DNA of 64,000 nt from Polyangiaceae bacterium (GTDB lineage: Bacteria > Myxococcota_A > Polyangia > Polyangiales > Polyangiaceae), in the NCBI GenBank assembly GCA_947475525.1, contig CANJMI010000022.1, positions 30,624 to 94,623 of the forward strand, in the 5' to 3' direction. Below are positions 35,958-44,272 of this stretch, one piece after another; within the stretch, counting starts at the first letter, position 1; the number at the start of each line of letters is the position of its first letter. The notes beneath the pieces were generated by a model that had not been told where the DNA came from, did not search any database, and worked only from the letters and a program-made list of their open reading frames with translations. The position numbers were made by a program, and so were the translations under genes.

Positions 35958-37517
35958 CTAAACCGTGTACGCCTGCTCGGAGTGGTGGTGCCCGTCGTAA
36001 CGGAGGAGGACCGCTTTTTTATCGACGTGCGATGCCACGGCGCAAGGCCGCTTCCAGCAGCGTACGAGCGCCTCGAGTGCGGATTGCGCGTAATCCTTCT
36101 GAAGGTCGACCCCCTGGTGGTCGTGTTTCAAGAGGAGCTCGCCTCGATTGCCGAAGTTCGCATCGATAACCTGAATGATCGGGCTGCCGAAATTCGTTAA
36201 CTGAAAGAGCAGCTTCTCTTTCACTTCGCTGAATTTACGGGACTCGATCTCCCATTGGTCCGACTTGCCCGAGTATCCAAAAGTGTAGAGTTTTTGCTCG
36301 GCAGCGAACTCCGGCGTCAGGAATTCATCGATGAACGTGACGTCGTTGTAGAGCGCGCGGACCTGGAAAATCTTCTCGCGCCCGAGTCCAACTTTCATGT
36401 CCCAGTAGCGCCGCTCGTCGTAGTTTTTGCACTCGCCCCATTCACGGCCGAACTGGCCTCGGTTCCACCGTTCCTCGATGTTGCGGTAGAGCTCGACCCC
36501 TAGTTTGTACGGATTCAATTGTCCGGCCGAGGTCGCGAGAACGCTCGCGTTGCGGTCTGCGTAGTCGACGATCTCGGGCGTGGTGAGGATCTTCTCCGTC
36601 ATCATTCGCGAGTGCCAGTAACTCGCCCAGCCTTCGTTCATGATTTTGGTCTGCATCTGCGGGACGAAGTAGAACGCCTCCGTTCGGATGGCCGTGAGCA
36701 CATCGCGCTCCCAGCGCTCGAGGGGTGCGTGCTCGAGGAGGAACGCGAGCACATCGCGCAGCGGCTGTGCCGGAAAACCCTTCTTCTTCTCGCGCTCGGC
36801 CTCCATGCTTTTGCGCTTGGCGGCGAGGTATTCCTCGGGGTTGATGAACTTGTCCATGTAGTCCTTCGCCGCGAGTCGGGGGACTTCGATGGGTTCATCC
36901 TCCTGGGTTTCATCGGGGCGCGTGAACCGCCCGCGATACGGCTGCCAGGGATCGATCAGATTCTCGAGCGAGAGGCAGTGGTCGATGAAGCTCTCGACTT
37001 TGTCGATGCCGAACCGCGAGATGTGCCGCGAGATGCGGGAGCCGTGGTTGGCAAAGCGGTCGATCCAGCGGCGCGACGGGCTGTAGTCGGGGCGATTCGG
37101 GATCGGATCGATTCGCTTGCCGAGCGTGTCCTCGTCGGTCGTGCGGAAACAGAAGTTGTTCTTAAAAAAATCGACGTGGCCGTAGACGTGCGCCATCACG
37201 AGGCGCTGGTCGGTGAGCGAGTTTCCTTCGAGCAGATACGCGTAGGCGGGGTTGTTGTTGATCACCATCTCGTAGATGCGTGACAGGCCGTACTCCGCGC
37301 TTTTCGAGAGGCGCTCGTATTCCATCCCGAAGCGCCAATGCGGGTAACGCGTGGGGAAACCGCCGAGCGCCGCGAGCTCGTTCATCTCGTCGTACGACGC
37401 CATCTCGAAGGCCGTGGGGAAGAAGTCGAGCCCATAACCCCGCGCGATGGCCTCGATGCGGTCCTGCTCTACCCGAAGGTAGCTTGGCAGTCGGGTCTTC
37501 CACGCAAACTCGCTCAC
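35958..37517 (-). CDS. SpoVR family protein
   Basis: The 519-residue product matches SpoVR/YcgB: YGLDFFPTAFEMASYDEMNE, GGFPTRYPHWRFGMEYERL, MAHVYGHVDFFKNN, MNEGWASYWHSRMM. Length is typical (about 500). The molecular role is unknown; it was first linked to spore cortex formation in Bacillus and is part of a stress-linked trio with PrkA kinase and the YeaH/YhbH protein. The yhbH-type gene lies 10 bp upstream, but no prkA is adjacent. Confidence 0.94.
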   Translation of the reverse strand: MSEFAWKTRLPSYLRVEQDRIEAIARGYGLDFFPTAFEMASYDEMNELAALGGFPTRYPHWRFGMEYERLSKSAEYGLSRIYEMVINNNPAYAYLLEGNSLTDQRLVMAHVYGHVDFFKNNFCFRTTDEDTLGKRIDPIPNRPDYSPSRRWIDRFANHGSRISRHISRFGIDKVESFIDHCLSLENLIDPWQPYRGRFTRPDETQEDEPIEVPRLAAKDYMDKFINPEEYLAAKRKSMEAEREKKKGFPAQPLRDVLAFLLEHAPLERWERDVLTAIRTEAFYFVPQMQTKIMNEGWASYWHSRMMTEKILTTPEIVDYADRNASVLATSAGQLNPYKLGVELYRNIEERWNRGQFGREWGECKNYDERRYWDMKVGLGREKIFQVRALYNDVTFIDEFLTPEFAAEQKLYTFGYSGKSDQWEIESRKFSEVKEKLLFQLTNFGSPIIQVIDANFGNRGELLLKHDHQGVDLQKDYAQSALEALVRCWKRPCAVASHVDKKAVLLRYDGHHHSEQAYTV

Positions 37518-37527
37518 GATGCGTTCC

Positions 37528-38637
37528 TCATCGGCCTTTGCCCAGGAATTCCTTGATGCTTGGGACGATCGCGTCTTTGTTCGGGATGTCGCACGTCACA
37601 ACCTTCTCTTCGCGACCGAAGTGCTCGCGCAGGTCTTTGATGAATTGGCCCGACCCGTAGGGGCTCTCAACCTGGCCGTAGGCAAACATGTTGGACGCGG
37701 GAATCAGTGAGGTCTTGAGGATCTCGACGCACGCGAGCGTGTCGTCCAGCGACCAGTTGTCGCCGTCGGAGAAGTGGAATGGGTAGATGTTCCATTCATC
37801 GGGCGGGTAGTCGTTTTCGATGATGGCCTTGCAGACCTTGTAGGCGCTCGAGATCATCGTCCCGCCGGACTCCCGGGTCTTGAAGAAGGTCTCGCGGTCG
37901 ACCTCGCGCGCGACCGAATCGTGGATGACGAAGCGCGTCTCGAGTCCTTTGTATTGGCGGCGAAGCCACGCATCGATCCAGAAAGACTCGATGCGAACGA
38001 TCTCCTTCTGCTCGTCGCCCATCGAGCCGGACACGTCCATCATGTAGATTATCACCGCATTGGCGACCGGCGCGTTCGTCACCGTCCAGCTGCGGTACCG
38101 CTTGTCGACCGGCGCGGGGATGATCACCGGGCGGTCCGGCGCGAAAGTGCCGCTGATGATCTGGCGCTTCAAGGCCTCGCGGTAGGTTCGCTTGAAGTGC
38201 CTGAGCGACTCGGGGCCGACGCGTCGCACGCCCGTGTACTTGCTCGCCTTCTGGCTGATGTGGCTTTCGCCTTTCGGTTGAATGGCGGGAAGTTCGAGCT
38301 CTTCACCGAGCATGTCCGCAAGCTCGTCTATCGAGACGTCGACTTCGAGTGCGTGCTGGCCTTCGCCTTGCCCCGCCTTGCCTTTGCCAGGCCCCTCTTG
38401 ACCGTCTTGCCCGAGCGAGTCTCCGACGTCGCCTTCGCCTTGCCCGAGGCCGCCGGCATCGCGGCTATTGAACTTGAATCGCGGGATGTCGATCTGCGGG
38501 ACGGGAATTGAAACGACGTCTTTTCCCTGGCGACCGATGAGCTCACCTTTGCTGATGAACTTGCGGAGGTTCTGACGGATCCGACCGCGGACAATGTGGC
38601 GGAAGCGCGCATGATCCTGGTCGATCTTGAGTGCCAC
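37528..38637 (-). CDS. YeaH/YhbH family (DUF444) VWA-domain protein
   Basis: The 369-residue product has the DUF444 layout: N-terminal [25 protein letters not shown], a Gly-rich low-complexity stretch about residues 70-110, and a VWA-like domain with the MIDAS motif DVSGS ([15 protein letters not shown]). It pairs with SpoVR (10 bp apart) as in many bacteria. Its partner kinase PrkA normally precedes it; here obgE does. Its role is unknown beyond links to starvation and sporulation responses. Confidence 0.93.
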   Translation of the reverse strand: MALKIDQDHARFRHIVRGRIRQNLRKFISKGELIGRQGKDVVSIPVPQIDIPRFKFNSRDAGGLGQGEGDVGDSLGQDGQEGPGKGKAGQGEGQHALEVDVSIDELADMLGEELELPAIQPKGESHISQKASKYTGVRRVGPESLRHFKRTYREALKRQIISGTFAPDRPVIIPAPVDKRYRSWTVTNAPVANAVIIYMMDVSGSMGDEQKEIVRIESFWIDAWLRRQYKGLETRFVIHDSVAREVDRETFFKTRESGGTMISSAYKVCKAIIENDYPPDEWNIYPFHFSDGDNWSLDDTLACVEILKTSLIPASNMFAYGQVESPYGSGQFIKDLREHFGREEKVVTCDIPNKDAIVPSIKEFLGKGR

Positions 38638-38652
38638 CCCCCGAGTGTAGCC

Positions 38653-39705
38653 TCAATCCTGAGCGTCGTCGCCTGCGGTTGAGCGTCGCGCTTCCGCCAC
38701 GATCAGCGCGAGTTCATCGAGAATCGGGCGGATGCCGTCCTTCGTGGCCGCGCTAAAAAGCTTCAACTCAAGCCCAAGTTCTTCTTTGAAGCGCTGCTTC
38801 AACGCCGGGTAAGCTTCACGCACGTCGGTGAGATCGGACTTCGCGAGCGCGACGATTTCGGGCCGCTTCGCGAACTCTTCGTCGAACTTGAGCAGCTCTT
38901 CGCGAAGCACGAGGTAGTCGGCGAAGGGCTCGCGCTCCGGATCGGGATCGAGTGCGATGAGGTGGAAGAGGGCGCGCGTCCGATCGACGTGACGCAGGAA
39001 ACGATGGCCAAGCCCCGCGCCTTCCGAGGCGCCTTTGATCAATCCCGGAATGTCGGCCACGACGAAGTTCGAACCGCCGCGACGCGTGCCGCCTGCGTGC
39101 TCCACAACACCGAGGTTCGGAGTCAGCGTGGTGAACGGGTAATCGGCGATCTTCGGGCGCGCAGCGCTGACGGATGCCACGAACGTACTCTTGCCGACGT
39201 TCGGAAAGCCGAGCAAACCCACATCGGCGAGCACTTTGAGCTCGAGTCGAAGTTTGCGCTGTTCACCTTTTTCGCCTGGCTCGGCGCGTCGCGGAGCCCG
39301 ATCGATCGGCGTCGTGAAGTGAATGTTTCCACGTCCCCCGCGCCCGCCGTGCGCGATGATGAACTGCTCCTCGTGTCGCGTGACGTCTCCGAGTTTGTCG
39401 CCGCCCGCCGCGTCGAACACCTGCGTGCCTACAGGGACGCGCACGATGCGATCGCGACCCGCCCTGCCGTACATGTCCTTGTTGCCCCCGTTTTCGCCGG
39501 GCTCGGCTTCGATGCGCCGCTGATAGGTCAGGTCGAGAAGGGTGCCCAAGCCGCCGTCGCCGACGAGCGTGATGTCGCCGCCCCGGCCGCCGTCACCCCC
39601 GGCGGGGCCGCCGAACGGAATGTACTTCTCGCGCCGAAACGCAACGGCGCCATCGCCACCGTGTCCGGCGACCACATCAATCGTGACTTCGTCGACGAAC
39701 CGCAT
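38653..39705 (-). CDS. obgE: Obg family GTPase
   Basis: The 350-residue product has the Gly-rich Obg fold (RFVDEVTIDVVAGHGGDGAVAFRREKYIPFGGPAGGDGGRGG, about 2-44, seen in parts) followed by a GTPase domain: G1 GFPNVGKS, G2 YPFTTLTPNLG, G3 DIPGLIKGASEG. It is involved in late 50S ribosomal subunit assembly and stringent-response signalling. The GKS, DIPG and SKSD-like motif (LAKSDLTD) are intact. It starts 1 bp after the H1-like gene stop and precedes yhbH by 15 bp. Confidence 0.96.
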   Translation of the reverse strand: MRFVDEVTIDVVAGHGGDGAVAFRREKYIPFGGPAGGDGGRGGDITLVGDGGLGTLLDLTYQRRIEAEPGENGGNKDMYGRAGRDRIVRVPVGTQVFDAAGGDKLGDVTRHEEQFIIAHGGRGGRGNIHFTTPIDRAPRRAEPGEKGEQRKLRLELKVLADVGLLGFPNVGKSTFVASVSAARPKIADYPFTTLTPNLGVVEHAGGTRRGGSNFVVADIPGLIKGASEGAGLGHRFLRHVDRTRALFHLIALDPDPEREPFADYLVLREELLKFDEEFAKRPEIVALAKSDLTDVREAYPALKQRFKEELGLELKLFSAATKDGIRPILDELALIVAEARRSTAGDDAQD

Positions 39706-39706
39706 G

Positions 39707-40597
39707 CTAGTCCCAGCGAATCGGAGGCTTCGCAGGCAAGGTCGGGGCCGAGAAGCCGCGGCTCGAGCCGGCGATCGTGCGCCCGGACGCGTTGGTCTGG
39801 GAAGGCGTTGGGGTCGAGAGCTCGCCGTCCAGCGCGCCGAGCGCGTTGATCAAGCGTTCGAGCGGGTAGTCGTGGGCCGCCTCGCGGTCGAACGTGTGGA
39901 CGATGCGCACGAGCTTCAGTGACGTAATTCGCGGCACCTCGATCTCGCGGTCGAGGAAGGCCTCGAACGTCGCGTAGCCCTTCGCCTCGAACAAATGCTC
40001 GGACTGGATGATGGCGAGCAGGTCGCCGATCTCGAAGAACGACTTGTCGAGCTTCTTGCGGAGCGCGTTGATTCGGCTGACGCGCTGGTGCAGAAGCGAG
40101 ATCTTGGATTTGATTTCTTCCGCTTCTTTCGGCGTGCGGAGGGTCGCGCGAGCACTGCCTGGCGGCGGCGGCTCAGCGTTGCGTTTGCGAAGCTCTTCGG
40201 CGTGCTTGGCTGCGTGCCGCGCCACCCAAGGAGCCGCGCCACGCAGACCGAAATTCCGCTTCGCGTCGTCGCTGTCCGCGTCGGTACCATCCGTCGCGAG
40301 GGCCGCGGCTTTTTTGATCGCGCGGAGCTTCGCGTTGCGCTTCTCCGTCTTGTCGCCGGCGCCAGTTTTGGGCTTCGCGGTTGCGGCTGGAACCTTCTTC
40401 AGCACCGGCTTGGCGCTCGCAGCGGCTTTCTTTGCGACCGCTTTCTTCGGAGCTGGTTTCGGCGCGACCTGCTTCGACAAGACCTTGCCGGGTGGGGCTT
40501 TTTTGGGCGCAGCAGCCTTCTTCGAACCGGGCGACTTCACCGCGGCCTTCGTGGCCGCAGGCTTTGCTTTGGAATGGTTGGTCTTTGAGCGCGGCAT
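39707..40597 (-). CDS. Histone H1-like basic protein with a C-terminal helical domain
   Basis: The 296-residue product has an N-terminal tail of about 105 residues made of Lys, Ala and Pro in KKA/PKKA-type repeats, resembling histone H1 and bacterial H1-like DNA-binding proteins. The C-terminal half (about 155-260) has SRINALRKKLDKSFFEIGDL, HLFEAKGYATFEAFLDREI and SLKLVRIVHTFDREAA. The latter resembles a helical module seen in some plasmid or phage-associated proteins that recognise DNA. The start at 40597 is chosen; the open frame upstream lacks this composition. It heads an operon with obgE. DNA binding is inferred from composition only. Confidence 0.78.
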   Translation of the reverse strand: MPRSKTNHSKAKPAATKAAVKSPGSKKAAAPKKAPPGKVLSKQVAPKPAPKKAVAKKAAASAKPVLKKVPAATAKPKTGAGDKTEKRNAKLRAIKKAAALATDGTDADSDDAKRNFGLRGAAPWVARHAAKHAEELRKRNAEPPPPGSARATLRTPKEAEEIKSKISLLHQRVSRINALRKKLDKSFFEIGDLLAIIQSEHLFEAKGYATFEAFLDREIEVPRITSLKLVRIVHTFDREAAHDYPLERLINALGALDGELSTPTPSQTNASGRTIAGSSRGFSAPTLPAKPPIRWD

Positions 40598-40766
40598 GGC
40601 GAAGTAAGCTCCCCGGGGCCCCTCGGGCGCGTCGAGCGGGGGACGACGCCCCGCGGGTAATTCAAGCGAGCTCCGGAGTGGTTCCGAATAGCCCTGTCGC
40701 GGACTTAGCAAGTTCGCCACGCCGCAACAAGGACAAGGATTTCGGCTGGCGCGCAGGTCGCGGCGC

Positions 40767-42080
40767 TCAGTCGTAGTACTCGTGGCCGAGGTGGGTCAGT
40801 GGCTCTTCGCCGCGGAGCCAGCGGAGCGTGTTCTTCAGCTTCATCAACTGGATGAAGAGGTCGTGCTCCGGGTAGAGGTTCGGGGGCACGGTTGGGCTCT
40901 TGAAGTAAAAGCTCAGCCACTCTTGGATGCCGCTCATGTTCGAGCGCTGCGCAAGGTCGAGGAAAATGGCGAGATCGAGCACGATCGGGGCCGCGAGGAT
41001 TGAGTCTCGGCAGAGGAAATCGACCTTGATTTGCATCGGATACCCGAGCCAGCCGAAGATATCGATGTTGTCCCAGCCTTCCTTCGAGTCTCCGCGCGGC
41101 GGGTAGTAATTTATCCTCACCATGTGGAAGAGGTTGCCGTAGAGCTTCGGGTAAAGTTTCGGCTGCAGCAGGTAGTCGAGTACCCCGAGCTTCGTGACCT
41201 CCTTCGACTTGAAGGAGCCCGGATCCTCGAGGACCTCGCCATCGCGGTTGCCGAGAATGTTGGTCGAGAACCACCCCGCGATGCCGAGCATCCGCGCCTT
41301 GAAGCCCGGCGCGAGGATCGTCTTCATCAGCGTTTGGCCAGTCTTGAAATCCTTGCCGGCGATCGCCACGCCGAGGTCGCGGGCAAGCTCGAAAGCCGCC
41401 GGGAAATCGACCGTCAGGTTCGGGGCGCCGTTCGCGAAGGGGACTCGTTCTTTCAGGCACGCCCAGGCGTAAAGCTGCGAGTTTGAGATCGCTTCGTCGT
41501 TGTCCAAAAGCCCCTGCTCGAAGGTCGCGACGGAGTCGTGCACCGGCATAGGCGGCGAATACGTCTCGGTCGAGCCACACCAAACGGCGACGGCGCGCGC
41601 GCAGCCGTTGTCGGTCTTGAAGCGACGGATGTCCTCGCGGAGCTGCTCCACCATCTCGGCCTTGTTGGCGCCAGACTTTATGTGGGTGCCGTTCAGGCGC
41701 TTGACGTACTCGGGGTAGAAAACGCCTTTCATTGGGCGCACGGCCTCGAGCTCCTCACGGATGGGGTCGAGATGCCGATTTTCGAGGACCTTCGCGTGCT
41801 TTGCCGCTTCGTAGGCGTTGTCGGGAAAAATGTCCCAGCCGCCGAAGACGAGTTGGTCGAGCTCGGCGAGCGGGATGAAGTCTCGGATGAGCGGCGTGTT
41901 GTTGTCGGTGCGCTTACCCAATCGAATCGTTGCGTTTTGGGTGAGCGAACCGACGGGTTCACCCAGGCCGCGACGCGCCAGCATCACGCCGGCGATCGTG
42001 GTCGTGGCGACCGCACCCATTCCTGGGAGCAGCACGCCGAGCTTGCCGGCGGGGGGTGAAATCTCGCTAGGACGTATCAT
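40767..42080 (-). CDS. ino1: Inositol-3-phosphate synthase
   Basis: The 437-residue product converts glucose 6-phosphate to inositol 3-phosphate with NAD. Visible motifs: GVLLPGMGAVATTTIAGVML (dinucleotide-binding start), GWDIFPDNAYEAA, SGANKAEMV, FKTGQTLMKTILAPGFK, and SWFSTNILGNRDG-like GWFSTNILGNRDGEVL. The ATG at 42080 is chosen for the conserved start; the open frame upstream is not. It is divergent from a nucleotidyltransferase/PLP fusion with 299 bp between starts. In myxobacteria, inositol phosphate may feed inositol lipids or solutes. Confidence 0.95.
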   Translation of the reverse strand: MIRPSEISPPAGKLGVLLPGMGAVATTTIAGVMLARRGLGEPVGSLTQNATIRLGKRTDNNTPLIRDFIPLAELDQLVFGGWDIFPDNAYEAAKHAKVLENRHLDPIREELEAVRPMKGVFYPEYVKRLNGTHIKSGANKAEMVEQLREDIRRFKTDNGCARAVAVWCGSTETYSPPMPVHDSVATFEQGLLDNDEAISNSQLYAWACLKERVPFANGAPNLTVDFPAAFELARDLGVAIAGKDFKTGQTLMKTILAPGFKARMLGIAGWFSTNILGNRDGEVLEDPGSFKSKEVTKLGVLDYLLQPKLYPKLYGNLFHMVRINYYPPRGDSKEGWDNIDIFGWLGYPMQIKVDFLCRDSILAAPIVLDLAIFLDLAQRSNMSGIQEWLSFYFKSPTVPPNLYPEHDLFIQLMKLKNTLRWLRGEEPLTHLGHEYYD

Positions 42081-42379
42081 GCGGGACGCGTTTACAGCAA
42101 TTGGGCCCCCGTGCACAGACCCGGCATTGCCTTTGCGTACCAAGTTCGCGGAACGAATCCCGACCTTGCTTTTTTGACGCCAACCGCGACTCCCACGCCA
42201 TGCCCTCTGTGAGTTTTTTGCAACAGCTGTGAACCCACGGCACACGGCCGGGGTGGCTAAGTCCGCGTGGCGGCAGAACAATTGGAACTTGTGACAACCG
42301 CGTGATAAGAGCCGACCTTCTTAAAGCCATGTTTGACCCTTCGATCCCCAGCCCGCGCGCTTCCAACAGTGGCGTACCC

Positions 42380-44242
42380 ATGCAACGTGCGATCGTGCTT
42401 GCGGCCGGCCGCGGCTCTCGCCTTGTCGGCGAGCAGGATCTACCGAAGCCCCTGAAGCAAGTCGCCGGCGTGGCGTTGCTCGTTCGGATTCTGCGCACGC
42501 TGCAGACCGAAGGGATCCGCGAGGCGGTCGTGATTCTCGGCGACCGCGGCGAGCACATCCGTCGCGCGCTGCAGAGTGAACCTTCGCTGCTCTTGAAGCT
42601 CAAGTTCGTCGAGAACCTCGACTTTCATAAGAAGAATGGCGTCTCGCTGCTGGCGGCGCGAGCCTTCATCGATCGGGAGTGTTTGCTGACGATGGCGGAT
42701 CATTTGTACTCGCCCGAGATCGTCCGGCGCTTGCAGAGTTTCGACCTCCCGGCGGGCGCGTGCGCACTTGGCGTCGACTACGATATCGAGCGCTGCTTCG
42801 ACCTCGACGACGCGACAAAGGTCCAACTCGACGGGAACGCAATTACCTCGATCGCCAAGGAACTCGATCGCTACAACGCCATCGATACGGGCGTGTTTCG
42901 CATCGGTCCGGCGCTCGTCGAAGAACTCGACAAAGTGTACCTAGCGACCGGCGATTGCTCGCTCTCGGACGGCGTCGGTGCACTCGCGCGTCAAGGTAAA
43001 TTCCTCGGCTGCAGCGTCGGCGATGCTCGGTGGATCGACGTGGACACGCCTGAATCAGCCGCCCGCGCGGAAGCCATGCTGCGCGTGTTCGGCGACGCTC
43101 TCGGCGACGAGCCGGAAGCGGGCCGCATCGACGCGGAATCGATCGAGTCGTTTGCTCCCACGTGGGTTCGCGCGGCAAAGCCTTACGACGAAGACCACTT
43201 CGCCGTGGCCGAGCGGCAGACCAACCTCGCACGGATGATGTCGAACGAGAGCCCGTTCGCCCCGAGCGAGCGCGTGATCTCTGCGATTGTCGATGCCGCG
43301 CTTGGTGGCAACCGCTACCCCGCGCGCTCGAGTGAGCTGCGTCAACGGCTCGGGGACGGAGAGGGTTTCGACTCCGAACACGTCCTCCTCGGTGCCGGTT
43401 CGGCCGAGCTCATCGACCTCGTCATCCGCACGTTTGTCGCCCCCGGCGAAGAGACCTTGCTCAGCGTGCCGACGTTCTCGATGTACGAGGCGCGGACGCG
43501 CGTGGTCGGCGGTGTACCGGTGCTCGTGCCGATGACCGAAGACGCGGGCTTCGATGTGCCTGCGCTGATTGGCGCCATCACCGAGCGCACCAAGGTGATT
43601 TTTCTTTGCACGCCGAACAACCCGACCGGCAACCGCATCGATGACGGTGATCTGCGCCGGATCCTGCGCCTCGGTCTGCCGACCGTGATCGACGAAGCGT
43701 ACGTCGAGTTCGCGAGCGATGGACGCACGATGAGCGGCCTCATCTCGGAGTTCCCCAACGCCATCGTCCTTCGTACGTTCTCAAAGGCCTACGGCCTCGC
43801 AGGATTGCGCGTCGGATACGCCCTTGCGCACCCGGCTCAGATCCGACTCTTGTCGCGCGTCAAGGTTCCGTGGAACCTTCCCTCAGTCGCGATTGCGGCG
43901 GCGATTGCCGTGCTCGACGACGTGACGGAGCAGTCACGTCGCATGGGCTTGCTGCGTGAAGGCGGGGAGTACCTCGTGGCAGAGCTGTCGCGGCTGCCGG
44001 GGCTTCAGGTCACGCCTTGCGAGGCGAATTTCGTGCTCGTTGACACGTCGGGGTCGCACCTCACCGCCGAGGCCGTGGTGGAAAAGCTGCTTCTACGAGG
44101 CGTGTTCCTTCGGTCGCTTCGGTCCCATCGCGGTGGCCGCAGCCTCGTGCGTATCACCATCGGTGACGAGGCCCAGAATCGTAGCTGCGTTGGGGCGTTG
44201 CGCGAGTTATTCGCCCAGCCCGCCCGCGCTGTCGTTCAGTGA
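42380..44242 (+). CDS. Fusion of NTP transferase and HisC-like PLP-dependent enzyme
   Basis: The 620-residue product joins two enzymes. Residues 1-250 are a nucleotidyltransferase of the CTP/dTTP sugar- and alcohol-phosphate type: LAAGRGSRL (6-14), DLPKPLKQV, and MADH (105-108). Residues about 283-615 are a fold type I PLP enzyme like histidinol-phosphate aminotransferase: SNESPFAPS, CTPNNPTGN, DEAYVEF and Schiff-base Lys469 in RTFSKAYGLAGLRVGY. The same order occurs in FrbH, which makes a CMP-linked aminophosphonate and decarboxylates it. The neighbour ino1 raises the chance of CDP-inositol or another CDP-headgroup. Upstream ATG at 42329 or GTG at 42302 are possible starts. Substrates are unknown. 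Confidence 0.82.
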   Translation: MQRAIVLAAGRGSRLVGEQDLPKPLKQVAGVALLVRILRTLQTEGIREAVVILGDRGEHIRRALQSEPSLLLKLKFVENLDFHKKNGVSLLAARAFIDRECLLTMADHLYSPEIVRRLQSFDLPAGACALGVDYDIERCFDLDDATKVQLDGNAITSIAKELDRYNAIDTGVFRIGPALVEELDKVYLATGDCSLSDGVGALARQGKFLGCSVGDARWIDVDTPESAARAEAMLRVFGDALGDEPEAGRIDAESIESFAPTWVRAAKPYDEDHFAVAERQTNLARMMSNESPFAPSERVISAIVDAALGGNRYPARSSELRQRLGDGEGFDSEHVLLGAGSAELIDLVIRTFVAPGEETLLSVPTFSMYEARTRVVGGVPVLVPMTEDAGFDVPALIGAITERTKVIFLCTPNNPTGNRIDDGDLRRILRLGLPTVIDEAYVEFASDGRTMSGLISEFPNAIVLRTFSKAYGLAGLRVGYALAHPAQIRLLSRVKVPWNLPSVAIAAAIAVLDDVTEQSRRMGLLREGGEYLVAELSRLPGLQVTPCEANFVLVDTSGSHLTAEAVVEKLLLRGVFLRSLRSHRGGRSLVRITIGDEAQNRSCVGALRELFAQPARAVVQ

Positions 44243-44272
44243 CGGCACGGCGGCTTCTGCTATCCTGTCGCC

